From the NCBI RefSeq assembly GCF_900128475.1, contig NZ_LT635839.1:837935-901934 (forward strand): 64,000 nucleotides of DNA, written 5' to 3'. Positions 35,860 to 45,345 of the stretch are shown piece after piece. Under the pieces are notes generated by a model. It saw only the letters and a program-made list of their open reading frames with translations. It did not search any database and was not told the origin of the DNA. The DNA is from Mediterranea massiliensis. GTDB taxonomy: Bacteria > Bacteroidota > Bacteroidia > Bacteroidales > Bacteroidaceae. The position numbers and the translations under genes are program-made. How positions within the stretch are numbered: the stretch's first letter is position 1; every line of letters starts with the position of its first letter.

Positions 35860-36246
35860 ATGAAAACTTTGTTTGCATCCATTTGTCTGTTGTTCTCCTC
35901 TTTCTTCTCCTGCCAGCAAAAGGGAGGAAGTTTTGAATCCCTGTCTGTCGGCGATTTTGCCGATGTCATCAGCGATCCGGATGTCCAGCGTCTGGACGTG
36001 CGTACGGTGGCCGAATACTCCGAAGGGCATATCCCCGGCAGTGTGAACGTCAATGTGCTGGACGAATCGTTTGCTGCTGTGGCCGACTCTGTATTGCAGC
36101 CTTCCCGGCCGGTGGCCCTCTATTGCCGCAGTGGCAAGCGGAGCAAGAAGGCCGCCCGCATATTGAGTGAAAAGGGCTTCAAGGTTTATGAACTGTCCAC
36201 GGGCTTTAACGGCTGGGTGGAAGCCGGACAGACGGTTGAGAAATAG
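35860..36246 (+). CDS. Rhodanese-like lipoprotein
   Basis: 128 aa. Short lipoprotein signal (LFSSFFSCQQ, Cys18) followed by a single rhodanese domain: RLDVRTVAEYSEGHIPGSVNVNV and the active loop CRSGKRSKKAA with catalytic C89. Probably a periplasmic sulfurtransferase. A 51-base gap separates it from the NigD-like gene; no clear own promoter. Confidence 0.9.
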   Translation: MKTLFASICLLFSSFFSCQQKGGSFESLSVGDFADVISDPDVQRLDVRTVAEYSEGHIPGSVNVNVLDESFAAVADSVLQPSRPVALYCRSGKRSKKAARILSEKGFKVYELSTGFNGWVEAGQTVEK

Positions 36247-36388
36247 TGCTGCCGTCGTCGTTTCTTGTTCTGGAAAATGTTTTTTCGCAGTATTTGTCCC
36301 TGATGCTTGTTTGTCCCGATTTTTTTCCTTATCTTGACGCGGAAAATACCTGTTGTCAGGTCGTCATTAATTTTTAAGTTTATTGAAT

Positions 36389-38722
36389 ATGCGAATTTTA
36401 TCAAATGTCAGTTGGGGGAGTCTGGCAGTGGCCGGATGGCTGTTGGCTTCCTGTGCGGGTAAGGCACCCGTGGTAGCCGATTATGAAATCGTTCCCATTC
36501 CCAGGGAAATTGCGGTGGAGCAGGAGAAGCCTTTCCTGTTGAAAGAAGGTATGGCGATTCATTATACGCCTGATAACGAACGGATGCGCCGGAATGCCGA
36601 GTTCCTGGCTTCCTACGTGGAGCGGCAGACGGGAATCCGTCTGGAAGTGAAAGAGGGCGGTGAAGAAGGAAAAGGTATCCTGCTGACGCTGGGACTGGAA
36701 GCCGACAACCCGGAAGCCTATACGCTGGAGGTGAATCAGGACCGGGTGACGATTGCTGCGCCGACGGAGGCCGGTGTGTTCTATGGCATCCAGACGTTGC
36801 GCAAGTCCGTCGGTGTGGCCGAAGGTGGCGCTGTGGAACTGCCGGCTGTACAGATAACGGACGAACCGCGCTTTAGCTATCGGGGAATGATGCTGGACGT
36901 GAGCCGTCACTTCTTTTCCGTGGACGATGTCAAGACCTATATCGACATGCTGGCTCTGCATAACATCAACCGTCTTCACTGGCATCTCTCCGATGACCAG
37001 GGTTGGCGTATCGAAATCAAGAAATATCCGAAGCTGACCGAGATTGCTTCGCAGCGCAAGGAAACGGTCATCGGACGCAATGGCGGCAAATACGACGGAA
37101 AGCCTTACGGTGGCTTCTATACCCAGGAGCAGGCGAAGGAAATCGTGGCTTATGCCGCCGAGCGCTATATCACGGTCATTCCGGAGATTGATCTGCCCGG
37201 ACACATGCAGGCGGCTTTGACGGCTTATCCTGAACTGGGCTGTACGGGCGGACCGTATGAAGTATGGACGCAGTGGGGCGTTTCGGAGAATGTGCTGTGC
37301 GCCGGCAATGACAAGACCATCCAGTTTGTCAAGGATGTACTGGCCGAAATCGTGGAAATATTCCCCTCCGAATACATCCATGTGGGAGGTGACGAGTGTC
37401 CCAAGACGGTATGGGCGAAGTGCCCCAAGTGCCAGGCCCGCATCAAGGCGTTGGGCTTGAAGAGCGACAGCCGGCATACCAAGGAAGAACGTTTGCAGAG
37501 TTATGTCATCCACGAAGCCGAAGCCTTCCTTGCCACGAAGGGACGGAAGATGATCGGTTGGGATGAAACGCTGGAAGGCGGCCTTGCCCCCGGGGCTACG
37601 GTCATGTCGTGGCGCGGCGAAGGTGGAGGCATTGAGGCGGCCAAGCAGGGGCACGATGTGGTGATGACCCCGAATACTTACCTGTATTTTGACTACTACC
37701 AGTCGAAAGATACGGATACCGAACCGCTGGCCATCGGAGGATACCTGCCGATGGAACGTGTCTATAGCTATGAACCCATGCCCAAGGCGCTGTCGGACGA
37801 AGAGCAGAAGCACATCATTGGTGTACAGGCCAACCTGTGGACCGAATACATTCCGGACCTGAAGCAGATACAATACATGGTATTGCCACGCATGGCAGCG
37901 CTGTGCGAGGTACAGTGGAGCCTGTCCGGGCAGAAGGATTACGAATCGTTCCTGAAGCGGGTAAGCCGTCTGGTGGACATCTATCAGAAGAATGGATGGA
38001 ACTATGCCACCCATATATTCGATGTGCGGCTTGAACTGAAACCCAATACGGAAACCGGTACCCTTGATGTGACTGCCGGTACAATTGACAATGCTCCTGT
38101 TTATTATACATTGGACGGCAGTGAGCCTACCAGTGCTTCGCAACTCTATACGGAAGTGTTGAAGATTGACAAGCCTTGTACGCTTCGTACCGTGGCTATC
38201 CGTCCTTCTGGTAAGTCGAAGGTGACAACTGATGAAATCAGCTTCAGCAAGTCGTCGATGAAGCCGATAACCATGCTGCAGCCCATCAACAAGCAATACG
38301 AGTTTACCGGCGCTACGGTGCTGGTGGACGGCATGACGGGCAACATGAACTATAAGACGGGGCGCTGGATTGCCTTCTACAAAAACGATATGGAAGCCGT
38401 GATCGACCTGAAGGAACCGACGGAAATCTCTTCGATGACACTGCATACTTGTGTGGAGAAGGGTGACTGGATCTTTGATGCCCGTGGCATTACGGTATCG
38501 GTTTCGGATGACAACCAGACGTTCAAGGAAGTGGCTTCCGAATCCTATCCGGCGATGAAGGCTGATGATCCCAATCAGATTTACACCCACAAGTTGCAAT
38601 TCGATCCTGTAAAGACGCGCTACGTCAAGGTGAAGGCGCTTTCCGAGCATGAGATTCCGGCATGGCATGGCGGCAAGGGAAATCCGGGTTTCCTGTTTGT
38701 GGATGAGATTATTTTGGAATAG
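36389..38722 (+). CDS. GH20 beta-N-acetylhexosaminidase with C-terminal discoidin-like domain
   Basis: 777 aa lipoprotein (lipobox LLASCAG). GH20b N-terminal domain, then the TIM barrel from RFSYRGMMLDVSRHFF, LHWHLSDDQGWRIEIKKYP, and the catalytic pair D335-E336 in HVGGDECPKTVW. After about residue 540 come a chitobiase-like beta domain (VYYTLDGSEPT) and an F5/8 type C-like domain to the end. It removes terminal beta-GlcNAc or beta-GalNAc outside the inner membrane. ATG 36389 is preferred to the TTG at 36383. Near, but not visibly within, PUL 2. Confidence 0.94.
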   Translation: MRILSNVSWGSLAVAGWLLASCAGKAPVVADYEIVPIPREIAVEQEKPFLLKEGMAIHYTPDNERMRRNAEFLASYVERQTGIRLEVKEGGEEGKGILLTLGLEADNPEAYTLEVNQDRVTIAAPTEAGVFYGIQTLRKSVGVAEGGAVELPAVQITDEPRFSYRGMMLDVSRHFFSVDDVKTYIDMLALHNINRLHWHLSDDQGWRIEIKKYPKLTEIASQRKETVIGRNGGKYDGKPYGGFYTQEQAKEIVAYAAERYITVIPEIDLPGHMQAALTAYPELGCTGGPYEVWTQWGVSENVLCAGNDKTIQFVKDVLAEIVEIFPSEYIHVGGDECPKTVWAKCPKCQARIKALGLKSDSRHTKEERLQSYVIHEAEAFLATKGRKMIGWDETLEGGLAPGATVMSWRGEGGGIEAAKQGHDVVMTPNTYLYFDYYQSKDTDTEPLAIGGYLPMERVYSYEPMPKALSDEEQKHIIGVQANLWTEYIPDLKQIQYMVLPRMAALCEVQWSLSGQKDYESFLKRVSRLVDIYQKNGWNYATHIFDVRLELKPNTETGTLDVTAGTIDNAPVYYTLDGSEPTSASQLYTEVLKIDKPCTLRTVAIRPSGKSKVTTDEISFSKSSMKPITMLQPINKQYEFTGATVLVDGMTGNMNYKTGRWIAFYKNDMEAVIDLKEPTEISSMTLHTCVEKGDWIFDARGITVSVSDDNQTFKEVASESYPAMKADDPNQIYTHKLQFDPVKTRYVKVKALSEHEIPAWHGGKGNPGFLFVDEIILE

Positions 38723-38744
38723 GAGAATAGATTCCCATGATATG

Positions 38745-38784
38745 AAAAAAGAGCGTATGCCCGTCTGGAGCACACGCTCTTTTT
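38745..38784. terminator. Bidirectional terminator between GH20 and argF'
   Basis: AAAAAGAGCGT (38746-38756) and ACGCTCTTTTT (38774-38784) form an 11-bp stem with T tracts in both directions between convergent genes. Confidence 0.88.
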
Positions 38785-38804
38785 GTTAGTTGAAAGCCAA
38801 AATC

Positions 38805-39758
38805 CTACAGGCTTTCCAGCATGCGTTTCAATACAACCGTTGCCGAAATTTCACGGTTGGCAGCCTCGGGAATGACGATGCTTTGCGGACTTTCGATGAC
38901 ATCGTCCGTCACAATCATGTTGCGGCGTACAGGCAGGCAATGCATGAAGTAGGCGTTGTTGGTGACAGCCATCTGGCGGTCGCTTACCGTCCAGGCACGG
39001 TCTTTGCTCAGAATCTGGCCGTAATTGTCGCCGGTATAGGCGGCCCAGTTCTTGGCGTAAACGAAGTCGGCACCTTCGAAAGCTTTCATCTGGTCGTATT
39101 CCACGCGGGCATTACCTACGAATTTCGGATCGAGTTCGTAGCCTTCGGGATGAGTGATGACGAACTCATAATCTGTAGCGTTCATCCATTCAGCGAATGA
39201 ATTGGGTACGGCCTGTGGAAGAGGGCGCGGATGGGGAGCCCACGTCATGACCACTTTCGGACGGTCCTTCTTCTTGTATTCTTCGATGGTGATGAGGTCG
39301 GCGAAACTCTGTAACGGATGACGGGTAGCGGCTTCCATCGAGAATACGGGTCGGCCTGAGTATTGGATGAACTGGTTGAGGATAACCTCGTTATAATCGT
39401 ACTCCTTGTTTTCGAAGCGTGCGAAGGAGCGTACGCCGATGATGTCGCAATAGCAGCCCATGACGGGAATGGCTTCCAGCAGGTGTTCGGGCTTGTCTCC
39501 GTCCATGATGACGCCCCGTTCGGTTTCCAGCTTCCAAGCTCCTTGGTTGATGTCGAGCACGATGACATTCATTCCCAGATTCAGCGCGGCTTTCTGTGTA
39601 CTCAGTCGCGTGCGCAGGCTGGAGTTGAAGAATATCATCATCAGTGTCTTGTTGCGGCCCAGTTCTACATATTTGAACCGGTCTTTTTTGATTTCGAATG
39701 CTTCGGCGAGTGCAGTTTTCAGGTTTCCGATGTCCTGCACGCAGGTAAAGTTTCTCAT
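38805..39758 (-). CDS. argF': N-succinyl-L-ornithine transcarbamylase
   Basis: 317 aa, the size of the Bacteroides fragilis enzyme of arginine synthesis. Carbamoyl-phosphate site NSSLRTRLS, MEAATRHPLQSFAD and the C-terminal FMHCLPVRRN are present. P90 in DGDKPEHLLEA is the residue reported to distinguish succinylornithine from acetylornithine transcarbamylases (Glu in the latter), so the succinyl form is called. Other arg genes are not in the window. Single gene with strong promoter. Confidence 0.93.
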   Translation of the reverse strand: MRNFTCVQDIGNLKTALAEAFEIKKDRFKYVELGRNKTLMMIFFNSSLRTRLSTQKAALNLGMNVIVLDINQGAWKLETERGVIMDGDKPEHLLEAIPVMGCYCDIIGVRSFARFENKEYDYNEVILNQFIQYSGRPVFSMEAATRHPLQSFADLITIEEYKKKDRPKVVMTWAPHPRPLPQAVPNSFAEWMNATDYEFVITHPEGYELDPKFVGNARVEYDQMKAFEGADFVYAKNWAAYTGDNYGQILSKDRAWTVSDRQMAVTNNAYFMHCLPVRRNMIVTDDVIESPQSIVIPEAANREISATVVLKRMLESL

Positions 39759-39790
39759 AACTTACTTCTTTTTAGGATGTTTATTGGTAG

Positions 39791-39822
39791 CAAAGATAGT
39801 GAAAGGCGAGAGCAGAGACAAA
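39791..39822 (-). promoter_or_regulatory. Promoter of argF'
   Basis: On the minus strand TTTG (39822-39819), 20 bases, TATCTTTG (39798-39791); full consensus, 32 bases before the start. The rest of the gap 39759-40060 holds no gene. Confidence 0.72.
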
Positions 39823-39978
39823 TGAAAAACAAAGTTTTTCAGTTTGGCTATGCCGAGCCGCCTCCTGTCTTGTTCAAAGATAATCTGATCCAAGAGCAGA
39901 AGGGTACAATTTTTCCGATTTTTTTTGCAGTGAAACTTCTTATCTTGTTCAAATCCATATAAAGACGAAAAAATTTTG

Positions 39979-39986
39979 TAAGTTTG
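39979..39986 (+). promoter_or_regulatory. Predicted -7 element of the ECF sigma gene
   Basis: TAAGTTTG, 74 bases before the sigma factor start; no -33 box at the expected place. Confidence 0.4.
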
Positions 39987-40060
39987 CCAAATGTTCCGGC
40001 GGAGGCCAGTTTTATATGCCGTTTTTCCCTGCCGGTGTAGAAATTTATTAAGTATCCGAA

Positions 40061-40585
40061 ATGCATAGTAATAATAATCATATGGATGAGCGTTCCCTCC
40101 GACGCCTTTTTGAAGCATATTCCGATGATTTGCTTTACTATGCGCAGTATCTGCTCCATTCCAAGGAGGAGGCGGAGGAAATCGTGAGCGATGTTTTCTT
40201 TGAGGTCTGGCAGAATCGGGAAAAATTCTCGGAGATCAGGCAGGAGAAGTTATGGCTGTTGAGAGTCACTCACAACAAGGCCGTATCTTTGCTGCGTAAA
40301 AAGGGAAATGATCCTTATTCCGTTTCCTGGGAAGAGATAGAGGATTACGGTACTCCTGTCGATTTGCAGACTCCCGATACCCGGCTGATCAGTCGGGAGG
40401 AGATGAGTCGCATCAACCGGGTGATTGCCCAGTTGCCTCCCCGGTGCCGTCAGGTGTTTGTCCTGGCCAAGATCGAACGGCTTCCCTATAAGGAAATTGC
40501 AGATTTTTTAGGCATTTCGGTAAAAACGATTAATGTCCACGTAGCCAAGGCTTTGGAGGCCATTTCTTCGGCCTTGAAAAAATAA
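40061..40585 (+). CDS. ECF RNA polymerase sigma factor
   Basis: 174 aa. Sigma region 2 (YYAQYLLHSKEEAEEIVSDVFFEVWQ) and region 4 (LPPRCRQVFVLAKIERLPYKEIADFLGISVKTINVHVAKA) are both complete, as in Bacteroidota PUL-linked ECF sigmas. With the FecR homologue 84 bases downstream it should relay an outer-membrane signal and switch on the susCD operon. ATG 40082 (MDERSL) is an alternative start. Confidence 0.95.
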   Translation: MHSNNNHMDERSLRRLFEAYSDDLLYYAQYLLHSKEEAEEIVSDVFFEVWQNREKFSEIRQEKLWLLRVTHNKAVSLLRKKGNDPYSVSWEEIEDYGTPVDLQTPDTRLISREEMSRINRVIAQLPPRCRQVFVLAKIERLPYKEIADFLGISVKTINVHVAKALEAISSALKK

Positions 40586-40612
40586 CTTTGAATTTTATTT
40601 GAAAAAAAAACG

Positions 40613-40649
40613 AAGACGCAATAGGAGATTCTTGCCAAAATTGCGTCTT
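40613..40649. repeat. 10-bp inverted repeat between sigma and anti-sigma genes
   Basis: AAGACGCAAT (40613-40622) and ATTGCGTCTT (40640-40649). A run of nine A lies at its left on the plus strand, so a terminator shape exists only for the minus strand. Confidence 0.6.
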
Positions 40650-40669
40650 GATTAATATATTGTGAAAAG

Positions 40670-41863
40670 ATGAACGACGACAAAAAGAAATATAATAATA
40701 GGTATGAAAAGTTAGCGGCCTTTCTGGACGAACCAAAGCGTTCGGACGAGGAGGAGCCGTTTTCTTCGGATGAGGAGGCCCGCAAGCTCTTGTATCTGTG
40801 GAATGAATGCCATCCGGCCGGAGCGGATGCTGAGAAGGTTTGGAAAAAGATTCTTCAACGGATTGGGCAGGTGGAACAACAGCAGACTGGGCGCAGAAGA
40901 CGTCTTGTTCCCGTATGGGGATGGGCAGCTGCAGCTTCCGTTGTTCTGTTGATAGGTGCGGCTTTGTTCTGGAGGACGAATACGGAGACTGGAATGGATG
41001 AACGCACCAGAATGGAGCAGATGATGTTGGCTCATGCCGATACGAGTGGAGTGGAAGAAGTGACACTGGTCGTTTCGGACGAGAAAAAGATCGAGCTGGC
41101 CAATAACTCGAAGGTTGCCTATGATGCATCGGGGCAGGTAAGTGTCAATTCTACCCGTTTGTCTGAGACCGTTGCACAGCAACAGGAAAGTCAGGAGGCT
41201 GCTGCCCGCGAAAGCGAAACGGTGGAATACAATCAGCTGATTGTACCGAAGGGGAGGCGCTCGATGGTCGTGCTGGCCGACAACAGCAAGATGTGGGTCA
41301 ATTCCGGCAGTAAGGTGATTTATCCGCGTACCTTTACCGGAGAGCGACGGGAAATTTTTGTGGAAGGTGAAGTCTATCTGCAGGTGACCCGTGACGAGAC
41401 CCGCCCGTTTGTTGTCAATACTTCCGCGCTGGATGTCGAGGTGCTGGGCACGTCGTTCAATGTGTCGGCCTACCGCGGAGACGCTCATGCATCGGTAGTG
41501 CTGGTAGAAGGCGCGGTGGATGTGAAGGATAGAGCAGACCGTCATGTCAGGATGCAGCCCAACGAACGGGTGCAGCTGGATGATGCCGGTGACTTGCAGA
41601 AGGAGACCGTCCATGCGTTGGACTATATCCATTGGGTAGACGGCGTGTGGGTGTTGAACGGTAAACCGCTGAAGGAGGTGCTGGACTATCTGAGCGAATA
41701 CTACGGAAAACGGATTGTTTGCAATCCGGCCGTGGCGGATGAACTGTTTTACGGCAAGTTGTTCTTGAATGAAGAACTGGATAAAGTGTTGGAATCCATC
41801 CGACGGACGCTACCGGAGGAACTGCAAGTTTCGCAGGAAACGCTGGGCATTGCCGTCGAATGA
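40670..41863 (+). CDS. FecR-family anti-sigma factor
   Basis: 397 aa. Cytoplasmic part of about 80 residues, one membrane helix (VWGWAAAASVVLLIGAALFW, about 83-103), then a periplasmic FecR domain (RSMVVLADNSKMWVNSGSKVIYPRTFTGERREIFVEGEVYLQV) and the DUF4974-like C-terminal part (GKPLKEVLDYLSEYYGKRIVCNP). It should hold the ECF sigma until signalled by the STN domain of the SusC downstream. The gap to susC is 155 bases. Confidence 0.94.
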   Translation: MNDDKKKYNNRYEKLAAFLDEPKRSDEEEPFSSDEEARKLLYLWNECHPAGADAEKVWKKILQRIGQVEQQQTGRRRRLVPVWGWAAAASVVLLIGAALFWRTNTETGMDERTRMEQMMLAHADTSGVEEVTLVVSDEKKIELANNSKVAYDASGQVSVNSTRLSETVAQQQESQEAAARESETVEYNQLIVPKGRRSMVVLADNSKMWVNSGSKVIYPRTFTGERREIFVEGEVYLQVTRDETRPFVVNTSALDVEVLGTSFNVSAYRGDAHASVVLVEGAVDVKDRADRHVRMQPNERVQLDDAGDLQKETVHALDYIHWVDGVWVLNGKPLKEVLDYLSEYYGKRIVCNPAVADELFYGKLFLNEELDKVLESIRRTLPEELQVSQETLGIAVE

Positions 41864-41935
41864 GAAGACTTGAATATTAATCTTAAATTGATATACCGAT
41901 GACGTAAAGAAAGCATGTGTATGAACCTAAAAAAA

Positions 41936-41964
41936 GTCGGACAATACTCCCAATATTGCCCGAC
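41936..41964 (+). other. Leader hairpin before susC (PUL 2)
   Basis: GTCGGACAATA and TATTGCCCGAC pair over 11 positions with one mismatch around a 7-base loop, 55 bases before the susC ATG. No T run follows, so a simple terminator is unlikely. Confidence 0.45.
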
Positions 41965-42018
41965 CGGAAAGTGATTTTAATTATCCCAATTATTAGTAAC
42001 CAAAATCAGTACGAAAGT

Positions 42019-45000
42019 ATGAAAAAGAAAACGACTTTTGGTCGGATGAAGGGCTTTTTTTTACCTCTTTATCTATTAATTAGTGTTTTTTTAGTAACAG
42101 AAGGAGCCTTGTTCCCCCTTCGTGCCGCTGATACGGGCGGAAGTAACGGACAAGCAGTACAAACGACCTTGACGGTGAAGGAACTGTTCAACTACATTGA
42201 AAAGAACAGCAATTTCGTCATTCTTTATTCTAAAGGTCTTTTGTCTGAACTGAACAGGAAGGTTTCCATCAATACGAATGGAAAAAATGCCGAAGAAATC
42301 TTGCGCGAACTGGCTGCTGCAGCCAATCTGGAATTCAAGATCAGCGACCGTCAGGTGACGGTGACAAAAAAGGCTCCGGTTGTACAGCAGCAGGGCAGCA
42401 CCATCAAGGTGACCGGACAGGTTTTTGACGAGAACGGCGAGACCATTCCGGGTGCCAATGTAACCGTCAAGGGGAATACTTCCATCGGAACAGTGACCGA
42501 TATCGACGGTAACTTTACGCTGAGCGTACCCAAAGGTACGACGCTGGTGGTTTCCTTCATCGGATATGCCAGCCACGAGATTGTGGTGAAGGATGCCAAT
42601 AAGGTAACCGTAAACCTGGCACCGGATGCTGAGGCATTGGACGAAGTGGTGGTAGTAGGTTACGGTATGCAGCGTAAGAGCTCCATCACCGGTTCTATCT
42701 CGTCCATCAAGGCCGACAAGCTGAAAGATATCACGACTCCGAGTGTTGCCAATATGCTGCAGGGCAAGGTGGCCGGTGCAGTGGTTGCCCCCACTTCCGG
42801 TCGTCCGGGCGAGGGTGTGAGCATCCGTGTGCGTGGTATCGGTTCAATTCGCGGTAACGTGGAACCCTTGTGGGTCATCGACGGTGTGGTCGGTGCCTCT
42901 TCCGCAGACCTGAACCCCAACGACATTGAAACCATCTCAATCTTGAAGGACGGTTCGGCGACTGCCCTCTATGGATCTCGTGGTGCCAACGGCGTTATCC
43001 AGGTGACTACCAAGCGTGCCGCTACCGGTACGTCGCAGGTTGATTTGTCCGCCAAGTTCGGTGTGTCGCAGTTGCAGAAGGGTAATCTGGAAATGATGAC
43101 GGGTGCCGAGTATTACGATTATGTATATACAGCCTACAAGAATGCCGGTACACTGGATTCACAAGGTTGGTTGCAGCCTTATCTGCGTGACCGCAATTTC
43201 GATTGGTGGGACCTGGCTACACAAAATGCCTTGACCCAGAACTACAACATCGGTTACCGTTACGGTAACGACAAGATCCGGTCGTATGTTTCCGGTGACT
43301 ACTATACGGAAGAAGGTACCATCAAGGGTTTTGATTACGACCGCTTCACGTTCCGTTCGAATACCGATTATATTGTGAATGACCGCCTGACGTTGAAGGC
43401 CAAAGTGGCTGCCAGCTATAAGGAAACGTTCAATCAGGAATACTCCTTGGCCCATACCAGCTATACGCCGTGGGATACGCCGTGGGATTCGCAGGGTAAC
43501 CTGAAGGATGGTACGCAAGGCGTGCCGACAGCCGACGCTGCTCCGACTGCCAATCCTGATGACTACTGGTATTCGGACGGTGGTTCGAACTTCCTGTATG
43601 ACCGTGATTTGAGTTGGTCCAAGAGCCGCAACAACGGTATTGACCTGGGTGTGGGCTTTGATTTCAAGATTATCGATGGTTTGACTTTCGAGTCCAACAA
43701 CCGCATCGGCTTTACCAACAACTACTCCAGCTCCTACGTGGATCCGAACAGCCGTTCGGGTGCAGGTACCAGCGGATCGTATTATGACGGCGAGTCCAAT
43801 ACACGCTCCATCTATACCAGCCAGTTACTGCGTTTCCTGAAGACTTTTGGTGAGAAGCATGAAATCAATGCCTATTTGGGTTATGACTACGATGAGTACC
43901 GCTATTATGACTTGTCGGCCACTGCCTATAAGATTTTCCAGGGTGCCGAGATTATCAACGCCGGTGCGGATGACCCCGACGCCAGCGGTACCAAATCGGA
44001 ATCCAAGAATGCTGCCGTTTACTTGAATGTCAATTATTCGTTCGACAACAAGTATCTGATTCAGGGTATGATCCGTCGCGACGGTTCTTCGAAGTTCGGT
44101 AGCGACAAGCGTTGGGCTACTTTCTGGTCGGTAGGTGCCGGTTGGAACATGCACAAGGAAGACTTTATCAGCCAGTTCGAGTGGATCAACGAATTGAAGC
44201 CTCGTGTTTCTTACGGTATCAGCGGTAACCAGCCGGGTGGCGCTTACGAATGGGCTACCATTTTCGGTTACACTTCTCAATATGCCAACGAGATTGCTTT
44301 CTTGTCCAACTATCAGGGTAACCCCGACTTGTCTTGGGAAGAGACGGCCAACTTCGATGCCGGTGTGGACATCCGCCTGTTCGATCGCGTGAACATCACG
44401 TTCGATTATTATTTGAAGAAAGTGAAGAACCTGATTTACCTGCGTCACCTGCCTGCTGTGACGGGATTCAACCGTCAGACGGCCAACAACGGAAAGATGG
44501 AAAACTCGGGTGTGGAACTGACCATTACTCCTGAAATCATCAAGACGAAAGACTGGTACTGGGACATCAGCTTCAACATGGGCTATAACCGCAATGAGGT
44601 GACCTACATGCCGGATGGAGATGACTTGACGATGCAGGCAGTCGCTGTGGGCTATCCGTACATGAACTGGTATATGAAGGAATGGGCCGGTGTGGATACC
44701 ATGACCGGAACACCGCTGTGGTTCAAGGTTGATTCGACCACCGGTGAAAAGACTGTGACCAGCAATTACAATGAAGCTACCAACGTGTTGCTGGACGCTT
44801 CTCCTACACCGAAAGTGAATGGTGGTCTGAGCACCAACCTCAGTTGGAAAGGCCTGTCGCTGAATGCCAACTTTACCTTCAGCGCCGGAGCCAAGATTTA
44901 CAACGGCATGCGTGCCGGTGCGCTCGACCGTGATGCAGAACGTCCTTCGCAGCCTGCCATGAAGCTGGCCGACGGCTGGAGCCGTTGGGAGAAGCCGGGC

Positions 45001-45318
45001 GACATTGCCACTCATCCGCAGCTGATAGCCGGTGGTAATAACAAGTCTTCCAATACCTCTACCCGTTACCTGGAGAATGGAGACTACTTTAAGCTGAAAA
45101 CCTTGACGTTGGCATACAGCCTTCCCAAGAAGTGGCTGAAGCCCATGAAGATTACGGGAGCCAATATCAGCCTGACGGGCGAAAACCTGTTCACTGTTAC
45201 CAAGTTCTCCGGCCAGGATCCCGAAATCCTGTTGTCTTCTAATTACAACGGAAGTGCCAGCAGTTTCGGCTATCCTACCGTAAGACGTTTCACCGTAGGG
45301 TTGAGTGTTAATTTCTAA
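42019..45318 (+). CDS. SusC/RagA TonB-dependent transducer with STN domain (PUL 2)
   Basis: 1099 aa. Long signal region to about residue 37, STN (secretin/TonB N-terminal) domain at about 48-117 (TVKELFNYIEKNSNFVILYS), carboxypeptidase-like domain at about 125-205, DEVVVVGYGMQRK, plug with IRVRGIGSIRGNVEPLWVIDGV, then the barrel ending RFTVGLSVNF. The STN domain marks transporters that signal through FecR to an ECF sigma, the two genes just upstream. The start 42019 begins the signal peptide; upstream in-frame codons cover the leader hairpin. Confidence 0.95.
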   Translation: MKKKTTFGRMKGFFLPLYLLISVFLVTEGALFPLRAADTGGSNGQAVQTTLTVKELFNYIEKNSNFVILYSKGLLSELNRKVSINTNGKNAEEILRELAAAANLEFKISDRQVTVTKKAPVVQQQGSTIKVTGQVFDENGETIPGANVTVKGNTSIGTVTDIDGNFTLSVPKGTTLVVSFIGYASHEIVVKDANKVTVNLAPDAEALDEVVVVGYGMQRKSSITGSISSIKADKLKDITTPSVANMLQGKVAGAVVAPTSGRPGEGVSIRVRGIGSIRGNVEPLWVIDGVVGASSADLNPNDIETISILKDGSATALYGSRGANGVIQVTTKRAATGTSQVDLSAKFGVSQLQKGNLEMMTGAEYYDYVYTAYKNAGTLDSQGWLQPYLRDRNFDWWDLATQNALTQNYNIGYRYGNDKIRSYVSGDYYTEEGTIKGFDYDRFTFRSNTDYIVNDRLTLKAKVAASYKETFNQEYSLAHTSYTPWDTPWDSQGNLKDGTQGVPTADAAPTANPDDYWYSDGGSNFLYDRDLSWSKSRNNGIDLGVGFDFKIIDGLTFESNNRIGFTNNYSSSYVDPNSRSGAGTSGSYYDGESNTRSIYTSQLLRFLKTFGEKHEINAYLGYDYDEYRYYDLSATAYKIFQGAEIINAGADDPDASGTKSESKNAAVYLNVNYSFDNKYLIQGMIRRDGSSKFGSDKRWATFWSVGAGWNMHKEDFISQFEWINELKPRVSYGISGNQPGGAYEWATIFGYTSQYANEIAFLSNYQGNPDLSWEETANFDAGVDIRLFDRVNITFDYYLKKVKNLIYLRHLPAVTGFNRQTANNGKMENSGVELTITPEIIKTKDWYWDISFNMGYNRNEVTYMPDGDDLTMQAVAVGYPYMNWYMKEWAGVDTMTGTPLWFKVDSTTGEKTVTSNYNEATNVLLDASPTPKVNGGLSTNLSWKGLSLNANFTFSAGAKIYNGMRAGALDRDAERPSQPAMKLADGWSRWEKPGDIATHPQLIAGGNNKSSNTSTRYLENGDYFKLKTLTLAYSLPKKWLKPMKITGANISLTGENLFTVTKFSGQDPEILLSSNYNGSASSFGYPTVRRFTVGLSVNF

Positions 45319-45345
45319 GTAATGATAACCAATAAAGAACAAACT

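Noticed and set aside
36401..38773. 790-codon open frame antisense to GH20
   Set aside because: Sense strand carries all GH20 catalytic motifs; the antisense product shows no domain or signal peptide.
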